Positions 51,001 through 60,136 of a DNA stretch of 64,000 nt are shown one piece after another. Source of the stretch: JBKEDS01 sp047975545 (GTDB lineage: Bacteria; Bacteroidota; Bacteroidia; Flavobacteriales; Flavobacteriaceae); the NCBI GenBank assembly GCA_047975545.1, contig JBKEDS010000011.1, positions 1 to 64,000 of the forward strand. The letters are read 5' to 3'. The position numbers and the translations under genes are program-made. The notes under the pieces were generated by a model that searched no databases, had not been told where the DNA came from, and saw only the letters and a list, made by a program, of their open reading frames with translations. Position 1 is the stretch's first letter; the number at the start of each line of letters is the position of its first letter.

Positions 51001-51169
51001 GCAAACCCACCCCACCGATATTGTGGTCGAGGACAAGGTATACTTGCACGTAGACTATAAACAACGCGGATTGGGCGGCGATAACAGTTGGGGTACATAT
51101 CCGCACAAACCCTACCGATTGGAGGACAAAATGTATTCGTATAGTTATAAAATTAAACTTTTAAACTAA
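48053..51169 (+). CDS. glycoside hydrolase family 2 beta-galactosidase-like enzyme
   Basis: A 1038-residue exported enzyme (signal peptide MRKSILLLTVLLVSAIQVYC). Domain order is sugar-binding jelly roll (WENPQLIEKNKEAARA, SLNGTWKFNIV, VPSNWELQGYD), immunoglobulin-like domains, the TIM barrel, then a bgal_small_N domain (EPFFWRAPTDNDYGNKMPERL). The acid/base Glu lies in WSMGNECGNG near residue 478 and the nucleophile Glu in MCEYSHAMGNSNG near residue 542. This is the LacZ-type GH2 architecture; in a sulfatase-containing locus it probably removes galactose from a sulfated galactan or similar algal glycan. Confidence 0.92.
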   Translation: MRKSILLLTVLLVSAIQVYCQVLGNEWENPQLIEKNKEAARAKFILYADEQSAKTDNPERSKYYKSLNGTWKFNIVKTPNERPTNFYKADFDTSSWNNIEVPSNWELQGYDIPIYTNVTYPFPKNPPFIDANYNPVGSYITTFSVPSIWKDNEIILHFGSISGYAKIFLNGEEVGMTKAAKTAAEFNVTPYLKTGDNVLAVQVFRWHDGSYLEDQDFWRLSGIERDVYLQAMPKTAIWDYFATGNLDDTYTNGLFQVDVDLRQFSGKSPKKQVLSVVLFNAAGTEIYSEERTASASTQTITFSSTINNVEKWSSESPYLYRYILKLSSKDGTQVLSKKIGFRKVEIKNSQLMVNGRPLMVNGVNLHEHDGIKGHAPDRTTMMEDLTLMKQHNINAIRMSHYPHDPYLYTLCDEYGFYVVDEANIETHGMGAEWQSWFEKSKHPAYLPEWAPAHLDRIARMFEQDKNNTSIIIWSMGNECGNGPVFYDGYKWLKEQDKTRFVQFEQAGENANTDIVCPMYPSIKSMKEYAGNPNKTRPYIMCEYSHAMGNSNGNFQEYRDIMNTNKKMQGGFIWDWVDQGLKAETPEGKPFWAYGGDLGGENLQHDQNFCANGLVSSDRVPHPGLFEVKKVFQNIAFKLENETKLLVTNTFNFTNLNNYAFKWELAENGRIIKETSFEVLAQPSQTQEVDLNLPELQSSKEYYVNVYAYTKNEAPLVPANHEVAREQFKIGETSFFNLTSNTDVSNKITHKVSNGVLAFSNATIKGEFNLKTGMLKQLSSANNNSEIITSYPEPFFWRAPTDNDYGNKMPERLKVWKTAHKALEVKNVTVGKLTNKGLPIEVAFLLPELGVPCHVSYLIENEGTVQVTATINMEGKDVPELPRFGMRMVINGNYDNLTFYGRGPWENYSDRNTASFIGTYNDKVANQYTWSYIRPQEAGYKTDVRWLTLANEKNQGLEIIGNQPLGFSALNMAAETLDGGETKSQTHPTDIVVEDKVYLHVDYKQRGLGGDNSWGTYPHKPYRLEDKMYSYSYKIKLLN

Positions 51170-51240
51170 AAAGAGGATAAGGTACGGTATGGAAAAAACA
51201 TTAAAAGATAAAGTTAGTAGTTTGATTTAGTTTGTTAAAA

Positions 51241-51276
51241 AGGAAGTAAGTACAGTTTGTGCTGTGCTTGCTTCCT
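51241..51276 (+). other. stable hairpin between the GH2 and susC genes
   Basis: AGGAAGTAAGTACAG and CTGTGCTTGCTTCCT form a 15-base-pair stem with two G-U pairs and a TTTGTG loop. No T tract follows, so it is more likely an mRNA stability or processing element than a terminator. Confidence 0.55.
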
Positions 51277-51434
51277 AATTAAAACTGAAAATAAAATTGC
51301 TGTATAAATTAATCTATTCAAAACAACAATTAATAAACTATGTGTATATGAAAAAAAAAATACGAAAATAATTAGAAGTCAACTGTCAAACGAGATAGTG
51401 GATAAACTTAACAAAATCAACAAAACTACCAAAT

Positions 51435-54400
51435 ATGATAAAACTATTTAATTTCAAATATGCTGCATCCCTTGTTTATTGGACGAGGCGGTATTTAGCT
51501 TTGTTTATGCTGTTTGTGGCAGTATGTCATGGATATGCTGATGCTTCAGCTATAAACTTATCAGAGCAAGGGATTCAAATATCAGGCTCTATTTTAGATA
51601 GCAATGGTGTTCCCTTAATGGGGGCCAATATAATTGAAAAGGGAACAACAAACGGAACACAATCTGATTTTGATGGTAATTTTTCCTTAACCGTAAGCAA
51701 TGCTAATTCCGTATTGGTGGTGTCTTATATAGGTTATGCAAGTAAGGAAGTCGCTTTAGGGGGGAGAACAAGTGTTTCGATAACTTTACAAGAAGATGCT
51801 GCGGCACTGGATGAAGTTGTGGTTGTAGGGTATGGGCAAAAGAAAAAAATCAACTTAACGGGAGCTGTAGGTTCGGTTACCGCAGAGGCTTTTGACTCCA
51901 GGCCAGTACAAAATGCAACCCAAATGCTGCAAGGTGCTATTGGTGGATTGAATATAAAACAAGCAGGAGGTGCTTTAGATGGAACACCAAACATAAATAT
52001 TCGAGGAGTTGCGACAATAGACTCAGGATCATCGGGAAGCCCACTTGTACTTATTGATGGAATGGAAGGCGACATGAACTCGTTAAACCCTCAAGATATC
52101 GAAAGTGTTTCGGTTTTAAAAGATGCTGCGGCATCATCCATCTATGGTTCCAGGGCGCCTTTTGGAGTAATTTTGGTAACAACTAAAAAAGGAAAATCGG
52201 GTAAAGCCGCTGTTAGTTACAGTATTAATACTAGGTTGTCTTCTCCTATCGATATGCCCAATATGATGGATTCGTATACTTTTGCTCTATTTTTTAACGA
52301 TGCAAATGTTAACGGGGGCAATAGTCCGTTTTTTGGTGAAGAACGTTTGCAGCGTATTTTAGATTATCAACAGGGAACAATAACAAACGAAGTAATTGCA
52401 AATCCTAATAACCTAACAAGATGGGCCGATGGTTATGGCGAAGGAAATGCAAATAATGATTGGTACGATGTTATTTACAGAAACCAATCGTACTCTATAG
52501 AGCATAATTTAAGCGTAAGGGGAGGAAGCGAAAATATAACCTATTATATTTCTGGAAATTATTTAAGCCAAGATGGGCTTATGCGGTTTAATACCGATAC
52601 GTTTAAGCGTTATACCACAAGTGCAAAAATCAATGCCAAAATATCGGATAAAGTTTCAGCAAACTATTCTACTAGATTTATACGTCAAGATTTTGGCAGG
52701 CCTTCCAGTTTAACCGATGGTCTGTTTCAGGATTTGGCAAGGCAAGGTTGGCCAATGTTGCCAGTTTATGATCCTAATGGCTATTTATATTCATCGCCAT
52801 CTCCGGTTTTGGGATTAAGTGATGGCGGGCGCGATATATCGCAAAAAGATTGGTTATATCAACAATTTCAGGTTGTTGTTAGCCCAATAAAAAACTGGGA
52901 GATTTTTGGCGAGTTTAATTACAGGACTTTGGATGAATTTCGTCATTGGGATGTCCTACAAACCTTTAATCGCGATGTAGCCGGGAACCCTTATGTATAT
53001 AATTCGTATTCTCAAGTACACGAAGAAGCTTCACGGGAAAATTACTTTAACACCAATATATATGCCAAATATCATTTGTTGTTGGCTCAAGACCACGAAT
53101 TTGATTTTATGCTGGGCATGCAGTCCGAGTTAACGAAAACACGAGGACTTTATGCGGAAAGAAACGGTGTAATTATACCGGGATCACCTGTTTTGGATCT
53201 TACTTCGGGAACTGATGCCAGCGGGAACGTCGTGGCGCCTGGTGTAGGTGGTGATTATCAAAATTGGGCAACTGAAGGCTTTTTTGGGCGGTTAAATTAC
53301 AATTACAAAGATAGGTATATGCTTGAAGCCAATTATAGATACGATGGAACATCAAGATTTAGAAATGACAAGCGATGGAGAGGGTTTCCTTCGTTTTCTT
53401 TAGGATGGAACATAGCCAAAGAAGATTTTTGGCAAACTGTTTCAAGTTCTGTAAATAATTTAAAGTTGCGTGGTTCATGGGGCGAACTAGGGAATCAAAA
53501 CACCGAGTACTGGTATCCTACCTATGTTACAATGCCCGTAGGTACGGCAAGTGGCAGTTGGTTAATAAATGGCTCCAGACCTAATACGAGTAATGCTCCG
53601 GGTTTGGTTAGTCAGTCTTTGGGGTGGGAACGTGTTAGAAGCTGGAACGCAGGGCTCGATTTAAGTGCTTTTAATAATCGGTTTACATTGAATTTCGATT
53701 ATTTCAATAGGTTAACATTGGATATGGTAGGTCCCGCACCAGAACTCCCTGTGATTTTAGGAACGAGTGTGCCCACGACAAACAATACCGATTTAAAAAC
53801 TTATGGATTTGAATTAACCTTGGATTGGAAGGAAAGATTCGAAAATGGTTTTGGATATCAAATTCAATTCCAATTATCCGACTCTAAAACCAAAATAACA
53901 CGATACCCTAACGAAACCAATACGTTCGATTTGTATAGGCAAGGACAGATGATGGGTGAAATATGGGGCTATGAAACAATAGGTATTGCAAAATCCAATG
54001 AGGAAATGAATACTCATTTGGCAAGTTTACCAAATGGCGGGCAAGATGCTTTGGGAAGCCAATGGGCCGCAGGGGATATAATATACAAAGATTTAAACGG
54101 CGATGGAAAAATAGACTCAGGCTCATGGACGGCAGATGATGCGGGCGACCGAAAAAGAATAGGCAATAGTACCGCACGATTTCCTTTTGGGCTAACCCTT
54201 AGTGCAGACTATAAGGGGTTCGATTTTAGGGCTTTCTTACAAGGTGTTATGAAGCGTGATTATTTTCAAAACAGCTACTATTTTTGGGGAGCTTACGATT
54301 GGGGAATATGGTGGTCTACTGGATTTAAAGAACATGAGGATTATTTTAGGGAAGATGCTAATCACCCTTTGGGACAAAATTTGAATTCGTATTACCCAAG

Positions 54401-54680
54401 ACCCTTGTTTAATAGTAAAAATCACCAAACGCAATCGCGATACCTTCAGGATGCCTCTTATATAAGGCTTAAAAATGTTCAATTAGGGTATACTATACCT
54501 TCAGATATTTCGGATAAACTTAAGATGAGTAATGTCCGCATTTATGTTTCGGGTGAAAATTTAATAACATGGACAAAATTGTCAAGCATTTTCGACCCAG
54601 AAACTATCGATAGTGGTTGGGGCGGAAACGTCTATCCGCTAACAAGTACTATTTCTTTGGGATTAAATTTAAACTTCTAA
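51435..54680 (+). CDS. SusC/RagA TonB-linked outer-membrane transporter (first of the polysaccharide locus)
   Basis: A 1081-residue transporter. An N-terminal signal region is followed by a carboxypeptidase-regulatory-like domain (ISGSILDSNGVPLMGANI, about residues 45-125), the TonB-box region DEVVVVGYGQKKKINLTG, the plug domain (VLIDGMEGDMNSLNP, VLKDAAASSIYGSRAPFGVILVTT) and the barrel, ending STISLGLNLNF with a terminal Phe. Unlike the transporter at 10.9 kb it has no STN domain, so it is not expected to signal to a FecR protein. It carries oligosaccharides into the periplasm with its SusD partner 5 bases downstream. Confidence 0.95.
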   Translation: MIKLFNFKYAASLVYWTRRYLALFMLFVAVCHGYADASAINLSEQGIQISGSILDSNGVPLMGANIIEKGTTNGTQSDFDGNFSLTVSNANSVLVVSYIGYASKEVALGGRTSVSITLQEDAAALDEVVVVGYGQKKKINLTGAVGSVTAEAFDSRPVQNATQMLQGAIGGLNIKQAGGALDGTPNINIRGVATIDSGSSGSPLVLIDGMEGDMNSLNPQDIESVSVLKDAAASSIYGSRAPFGVILVTTKKGKSGKAAVSYSINTRLSSPIDMPNMMDSYTFALFFNDANVNGGNSPFFGEERLQRILDYQQGTITNEVIANPNNLTRWADGYGEGNANNDWYDVIYRNQSYSIEHNLSVRGGSENITYYISGNYLSQDGLMRFNTDTFKRYTTSAKINAKISDKVSANYSTRFIRQDFGRPSSLTDGLFQDLARQGWPMLPVYDPNGYLYSSPSPVLGLSDGGRDISQKDWLYQQFQVVVSPIKNWEIFGEFNYRTLDEFRHWDVLQTFNRDVAGNPYVYNSYSQVHEEASRENYFNTNIYAKYHLLLAQDHEFDFMLGMQSELTKTRGLYAERNGVIIPGSPVLDLTSGTDASGNVVAPGVGGDYQNWATEGFFGRLNYNYKDRYMLEANYRYDGTSRFRNDKRWRGFPSFSLGWNIAKEDFWQTVSSSVNNLKLRGSWGELGNQNTEYWYPTYVTMPVGTASGSWLINGSRPNTSNAPGLVSQSLGWERVRSWNAGLDLSAFNNRFTLNFDYFNRLTLDMVGPAPELPVILGTSVPTTNNTDLKTYGFELTLDWKERFENGFGYQIQFQLSDSKTKITRYPNETNTFDLYRQGQMMGEIWGYETIGIAKSNEEMNTHLASLPNGGQDALGSQWAAGDIIYKDLNGDGKIDSGSWTADDAGDRKRIGNSTARFPFGLTLSADYKGFDFRAFLQGVMKRDYFQNSYYFWGAYDWGIWWSTGFKEHEDYFREDANHPLGQNLNSYYPRPLFNSKNHQTQSRYLQDASYIRLKNVQLGYTIPSDISDKLKMSNVRIYVSGENLITWTKLSSIFDPETIDSGWGGNVYPLTSTISLGLNLNF

Positions 54681-54685
54681 AAATC

Positions 54686-56677
54686 ATGAAAAAAATATAT
54701 CAATATAAAAGGTTGTTTGTGTTGTTTTTTGTCATTTCCGTAATGGCTTGCAGTGATGATTTCCTAGAACGACCACCAGAATCCAATATCATTCCTGAAG
54801 ATTATCTTGTTGAAGAGTCACAGCTTGCAGCTTATGCCGTAGAAATGTATGGTGCTTTGCCTACCCATGGAAATTGGAGTTTTGGAACATTTGGAATAGA
54901 TACCGATACCGATAATATGGCAGATATGTCATACGACAACAAATATGTGCCGGGACAATATCGTGTTCCCCAAACTGGTGGGGTATGGGATTTTGGTAAC
55001 ATATACAGATGCAATTATTTTTTAGAAACAGTAATACCCAGGTACGAAAGCAATCAAATAACGGGAAATATCGACGGTATTCGTCACTATATAGGCGAAA
55101 TGTATTTCTTTAGGGCTTGGGAATATTTTTACAAGTTAAGGGAAATGGGCGATACGCCTATTGTTACAACTACTTTGCCCGATAGCAAAGAAGTTTTAAC
55201 CGAAGCTAGTAAAAGAGCCCCAAGAACGGATGTTGCCCGTTTTATTATATCCGATCTTGATAAAGCAATAGACCTGTTAATGACAAACGCTCCCGACGGA
55301 AATAAAAACAGATTGTCCAAAGCATGTGCCCTATTGTTAAAATCAAGGGTTGCCTTATTCGAGGGAACATGGCTAAAATATTTTAAAAATACAGCTTATG
55401 TGCCAAATGGTCAAGGCTGGCCGGGAGCGAACAAAGATTATAATCAAAGTTATGCCTTTCCATCAGGAAGTATAGATACTGAAATAAACTGGTTATTAGA
55501 TCAGGCGATCAATGCTTCCAAGCAGGTAGCGGATTCTTATGCCCTAACCTCTAACAACGGTATTTTACAGCAAAGTATAACAGATTCTCAAAATCCATAT
55601 TTCGATATGTTTGGAGCAGAAAACATGTCGGGGTATAGTGAGGTACTACTGTGGCGGGATTACGATAAAGGATTAGGCATTACCCACAATGTTCCAGTAT
55701 ATGCACAATTGGGCAATAACAGTGTTGGTTTAACAAAAGGTCTGGTCGATTCCTACTTAATGGCTAACGGCCTGCCTATTTATGCCCCAGGCTCCGGTTA
55801 TGCGGGCGACGATTATATTACTGACGTACGTGAAAACCGAGATGGTCGGTTGTGGTTGTTTTTAAAAGAACCAGGGCAAATTAATATTCTGTACGAATCG
55901 TCTGAGGGCGACCATGGCACACCTGTGGAACCGATTCCTAATATTACCAATTCATCGGCGGAACAAGGCTACACCACGGGATATGCAATTAGAAAAGGTT
56001 TAAATTACGATCAAGCTCAAACAGGAAACGGACAAGGTTATACAGGGGCAATAGTGTTTAGGGCTACCGAAGCCTACTTAAATTACATAGAAGCCTATTA
56101 CGAACGTAACGGGGCTATTAATGGTACAGCCGATCAATATTGGAAAGCCATTCGTGAGCGAGCTCGATTAAGTACGGACTATTTGGCAACAATAGCAGCA
56201 ACCGATATGGCTATTGAAGCTTTAGGCGATTGGGGAGCTTATTCCGCGGGCCAACTTATAACGCCTACACTTTATAATATTAGAAGGGAACGTAGAAACG
56301 AATTAATGGCCGAAGGACTAAGGAATATAGATCTTAAACGTTGGCGTGCCATGGATCAGTTAATTGGACAACCTTATCATATTGAAGGGTTTAAGCTTTG
56401 GGGGCCAATGCAAAATTGGTACGATACCGGGACGCTTGTTTACGATAGTGGTTCGGCTAACGTTTCGGCACCCACACGAAGTACTTATTTAAGACCTTAT
56501 GAAAAAACGGGAAACGAGCTGGTTTTCGATGGTTATAAGTGGATGATGGCGCATTATTTACAACCTATAGCCATACAACATTTTCTTATAACGTCGGTAG
56601 GGAACGATATTAATAGTTCCCCAATTTACCAAAACCCCGACTGGCCTACAAATGCAAATGAAGGAGCACTTAATTAA
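54686..56677 (+). CDS. SusD/RagB-like surface glycan-binding lipoprotein (first pair)
   Basis: A 663-residue SusD protein. I start it at the ATG at 54686 (MKKIYQYKRLFVLFFV), which gives a clean lipoprotein signal with lipobox VMAC and follows the susC stop codon by 5 bases; the longer frame from 54617 overlaps susC. SusD landmarks are DDFLERPPESNI, MYFFRAWEYFYKLREMGDTPIV and NIRRERRNELMAEGLRNIDLKRWR. It is longer than the SusD at 9.3 kb. It caps the SusC barrel and binds the substrate. Confidence 0.95.
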   Translation: MKKIYQYKRLFVLFFVISVMACSDDFLERPPESNIIPEDYLVEESQLAAYAVEMYGALPTHGNWSFGTFGIDTDTDNMADMSYDNKYVPGQYRVPQTGGVWDFGNIYRCNYFLETVIPRYESNQITGNIDGIRHYIGEMYFFRAWEYFYKLREMGDTPIVTTTLPDSKEVLTEASKRAPRTDVARFIISDLDKAIDLLMTNAPDGNKNRLSKACALLLKSRVALFEGTWLKYFKNTAYVPNGQGWPGANKDYNQSYAFPSGSIDTEINWLLDQAINASKQVADSYALTSNNGILQQSITDSQNPYFDMFGAENMSGYSEVLLWRDYDKGLGITHNVPVYAQLGNNSVGLTKGLVDSYLMANGLPIYAPGSGYAGDDYITDVRENRDGRLWLFLKEPGQINILYESSEGDHGTPVEPIPNITNSSAEQGYTTGYAIRKGLNYDQAQTGNGQGYTGAIVFRATEAYLNYIEAYYERNGAINGTADQYWKAIRERARLSTDYLATIAATDMAIEALGDWGAYSAGQLITPTLYNIRRERRNELMAEGLRNIDLKRWRAMDQLIGQPYHIEGFKLWGPMQNWYDTGTLVYDSGSANVSAPTRSTYLRPYEKTGNELVFDGYKWMMAHYLQPIAIQHFLITSVGNDINSSPIYQNPDWPTNANEGALN

Positions 56678-56682
56678 CTAAG

Positions 56683-56723
56683 GGTAGCCAAATAGGGTTG
56701 TCATTTAATTCTATTTGACTACC
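56683..56723 (+). other. hairpin between the first susD and second susC genes
   Basis: GGTAGCCAAATAG (56683-56695) pairs with CTATTTGACTACC (56711-56723) with one mismatch. No T run follows. It occupies the same place relative to the next susC as the hairpin at 51241. Confidence 0.45.
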
Positions 56724-56870
56724 AAATAGTACGGTGACAAAATGATTCTTTCAAGATGGTAAGAAAATAAATAATATGAATAACAACAATATTATGAAAT
56801 AGACAATTACAAAATAAAGCTGCCCCCAAAAGCAATTATTAACTAAGTAAATTAACCAAAACAGCTAAAT

Positions 56871-59800
56871 ATGATAAAACTAAACACAATGAAGGAAAGT
56901 CTTTTTCCGTATTTGGGGTTGGCCGTAAAACTCAAAGCAATGTTTTTGCTTATAAGTGTTATGGCGTATCAAGCCCATGCGTATGAAAAAGAAACGGATT
57001 ATTTTAAAAGCGAAATTCAAAAGCGAACCATTACAGGTGTGGTTAAAGATGCAAGCGGCATGGTGCTTCCGGGCGCAAACGTATTTGTAAAAGGCACCAC
57101 AACAGGTATGGTAACCGACTTTGATGGCGAGTTTAAATTGGATATTGAAGAATCCGCTCAAACACTGGTGATTTCCTATGTGGGTTTCGAAACCCAAGAA
57201 GTGCAAATAGGCAATAAATCGGTTTTTTCCATAACCTTAAACGAAAGCTCCGAAGCTTTAAGCGAAGTTGTAATCGTGGGCTTTGGAACCCAAAAGAAAG
57301 CAAGCTTGGTAAGCTCGATTACAACCATTTCGCCAAAGGACATTAAAGGGCCAACCAATAACCTAACCACCATGATGGCTGGTAGGGTGTCGGGTATGAT
57401 TGCTTACCAACGTAGCGGCGAACCGGGATCCGATAACTCCGATTTCTTCATTCGTGGTTTAGGGTCTTTTGGCTCGGGCAAGGTAGATCCTTTAATATTA
57501 ATAGACGGCGTAGAGTCCAGTACCACGGATATGGCACGCTTACAACCCGACGATATAGAAAGTTTTTCGGTACTAAAAGATGCCGCCGCCGCTGCCGTAT
57601 ACGGCGCACGTGGTGCTAATGGTGTAGTGCTTATTAGTACCAAAATGGGTAAAGCGGGCAAAACCAGTTTCCAATTACGTAGCGAAACGCGTTTATCTAC
57701 AAATACCCGAAACTTTAATTTTGCCGATAACATTACCTATATGAATTTGGCTAACGAAGCCGCGTTAACCCGAGACCCCCAAGCCGTATTGCCTTACACC
57801 CAAAATAAAATTTACAGAACATCCATTGGTGATAACCCTTATTTGTACCCCAATAACAATTGGATTGACGAATTAATAAAGGACTATACCATAAACCAAG
57901 GCTTAAATATGAGCGCCCAAGGTGGTGGCGAAAAAGCCAAATATTATATTGCCGGTACCTACAATGTCGATAACGGTGTCTTGGACGTAGAAGGGGGCAA
58001 TAATTTTAATAACAATATTAAGCTTAGAAATTATTCAATACGGAGTAATTTAGATGTAAACCTAACGCCAACAACTAAAGGTATTGTTCGGGTTTATGGC
58101 CAGTTCGACGATTATAACGGCCCTGTTGGAGGCAGGGATGCTCAAGGAAATTGGGTTAATGGGGGCGCCCGTATTTTTAACTTAACCTTATGGAGTAATC
58201 CAGTTAAGTTTCCTAAAGTATATCCGTCCAGCTATTTACCTTTTATAGACCATCCATTATTTGGCGGGGCGCAGGCAAGTAACAATTCGGGCTCCGAAAT
58301 ATTGGTAAATCCCTATGCCGAAATGGTAAGAGGGTATCAAACCAATAAAGCATCGACCATACAGGCCCAAGTAGAACTTAAACAAGATTTTAATTTTATA
58401 ACCGAAGGTTTGTCGGCACGAGCCATGGGCTATATAAAACGATATTCGTATTTTGAAGTGGCCCGACAATATAACCCCTTTTATTATCAAGGTTATATTA
58501 GTCCTGCTACGGGCGAGCTTCAGTTAAGTGTTTTAAATGATGGAGGCCAGGGTAGCGTTGGGGTAACAGGTACGGAGTACCTAAATTATACCGAAGGCAG
58601 AAAACTTTTGGACTCCAGAATTTATTTGGAAACTGCAATAAACTACAACAGAACTTTTAACGATGTACATGCCGTTTCGGGCATGTTGGTTAATTTATTA
58701 TCCAGTTACGAAACCGGAAATGCAGGAAATGTACAAAGCTCGCTACCCAACAGAAACCATAGCCTTTCAGGACGTTTTACTTACGGTTATGATAGTCGAT
58801 ATTTATTCGAATTCAATTTCGGTTACAACGGTTCCGAACGCTTTGCAAAGGGTAGCCGATACGGTTATTTCCCTTCCTTGGGCTTTGCTTATTCAATAGC
58901 CAACGAAAAGTATTGGAGTTCCTTAAAAGATGTGGTTTCCGATTTAAAACTTCGTTTTACTTATGGGCTTGTAGGTAACGATGCTATCGGCAATGTGGAC
59001 GACCGCTTCTTTTATCTCTCAACCGTTAATCTAAACGATGGTAATTACGGTTCTACTTTTGGCGAACAATTTGGGTATTACAGGCCAGGTGTGTTTACCG
59101 AACGCTATGCCAATTATAATATTGGTTGGGAAAAATCGCAACAAACCAATATAGGGTTAGACGTGGAACTATACAAGTCGTTAAGTTTAACGGTAGACGT
59201 ATTTAAGCAGAAACGAACAAATATTTTACAAGAAAGATCCAACATTGGGTCAACATTAGGGCTTACGGCTGTACCATCGACAAATTTTGGTGAAATGGAA
59301 AGTAAGGGAATGGATGCCTCGCTTAACTATAACAAATCGTTTAACGAAAACTGGTATGCGCAATTACGGGCCAATTTTACCTATGCAACTAACGAAATAC
59401 TGGTTTACGACGAAGTATCGTACCCCGAAGAGCTGTCCTATCGTTCGCGTATAGGAAGCAGCGCTTCCCAGACCTACGGCTATATTGCCGAGCGTTTGTT
59501 TGTAGATCATGAAGAAACCCTTAACTCGCCAATTCAGTTTGGCGACTATACGGGAGGTGATATTAAATACCGAGATGTAAATGGCGATGGCTATATAAGC
59601 GAAAACGATAAAGTGCCTTTGGGCTACCCAACAGTACCCGAAATTGTTTATGGTTTTGGGGGTACGGTTGGCTATAAAAATTTCGATTTTAGTATTTTTT
59701 TCCAAGGCGTAGCCAGAACGTCGTTTTTTATTAATCCCGAAAATATTTCACCTTTTGTTATTAACGGAGCCTACCAAAATGGTTTGTTAAATGTTATAGC

Positions 59801-60125
59801 ACAAGATCACTGGTCCGAAGCCAATCAAGATTCGTATGCGTTTTGGCCGCGATTAAGTGATGAGTTTATAGAAAACAACAATCAAGTATCCACTTGGTGG
59901 ATGCGCGATGGCTCGTTTCTACGGTTAAAAACAATCGAGGCCGGTTACAACTTTCCCGAAACCTTTATTTCTAAGCTAGGCATGCAATCTGCCCGGTTGT
60001 ATTTTAGTGGAAATAACTTGGCGGTATGGAGTAAATTTAGGTTGTGGGATCCCGAAATGGGAGGTAATGGTTTGGGGTACCCCATTCAATCGGTGTATAA
60101 CTTAGGGTTAAAGCTCGATTTTTAA
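56871..60125 (+). CDS. SusC/RagA TonB-linked outer-membrane transporter (second of the locus)
   Basis: A 1084-residue SusC protein. Its order is signal segment, carboxypeptidase-like domain (ITGVVKDASGMVLPGANVFVKG), SEVVIVGFGTQKKASL, plug (LILIDGVESSTTDMARLQPDDI, VLKDAAAAAVYGARGANGVVLIST) and barrel ending SVYNLGLKLDF. It shares the beginning MIKL and the bases around its start codon with the first susC gene but is otherwise clearly diverged, which suggests a different ligand or chain length rather than a recent duplicate. No STN domain. Confidence 0.95.
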   Translation: MIKLNTMKESLFPYLGLAVKLKAMFLLISVMAYQAHAYEKETDYFKSEIQKRTITGVVKDASGMVLPGANVFVKGTTTGMVTDFDGEFKLDIEESAQTLVISYVGFETQEVQIGNKSVFSITLNESSEALSEVVIVGFGTQKKASLVSSITTISPKDIKGPTNNLTTMMAGRVSGMIAYQRSGEPGSDNSDFFIRGLGSFGSGKVDPLILIDGVESSTTDMARLQPDDIESFSVLKDAAAAAVYGARGANGVVLISTKMGKAGKTSFQLRSETRLSTNTRNFNFADNITYMNLANEAALTRDPQAVLPYTQNKIYRTSIGDNPYLYPNNNWIDELIKDYTINQGLNMSAQGGGEKAKYYIAGTYNVDNGVLDVEGGNNFNNNIKLRNYSIRSNLDVNLTPTTKGIVRVYGQFDDYNGPVGGRDAQGNWVNGGARIFNLTLWSNPVKFPKVYPSSYLPFIDHPLFGGAQASNNSGSEILVNPYAEMVRGYQTNKASTIQAQVELKQDFNFITEGLSARAMGYIKRYSYFEVARQYNPFYYQGYISPATGELQLSVLNDGGQGSVGVTGTEYLNYTEGRKLLDSRIYLETAINYNRTFNDVHAVSGMLVNLLSSYETGNAGNVQSSLPNRNHSLSGRFTYGYDSRYLFEFNFGYNGSERFAKGSRYGYFPSLGFAYSIANEKYWSSLKDVVSDLKLRFTYGLVGNDAIGNVDDRFFYLSTVNLNDGNYGSTFGEQFGYYRPGVFTERYANYNIGWEKSQQTNIGLDVELYKSLSLTVDVFKQKRTNILQERSNIGSTLGLTAVPSTNFGEMESKGMDASLNYNKSFNENWYAQLRANFTYATNEILVYDEVSYPEELSYRSRIGSSASQTYGYIAERLFVDHEETLNSPIQFGDYTGGDIKYRDVNGDGYISENDKVPLGYPTVPEIVYGFGGTVGYKNFDFSIFFQGVARTSFFINPENISPFVINGAYQNGLLNVIAQDHWSEANQDSYAFWPRLSDEFIENNNQVSTWWMRDGSFLRLKTIEAGYNFPETFISKLGMQSARLYFSGNNLAVWSKFRLWDPEMGGNGLGYPIQSVYNLGLKLDF

Positions 60126-60136
60126 AAAAATAGGTT

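Noticed and set aside
54617..54685. N-terminal extension of the first SusD of the polysaccharide locus
   Set aside because: It lies inside susC and would hide the lipoprotein signal; the ATG at 54686 is clearly the real start.
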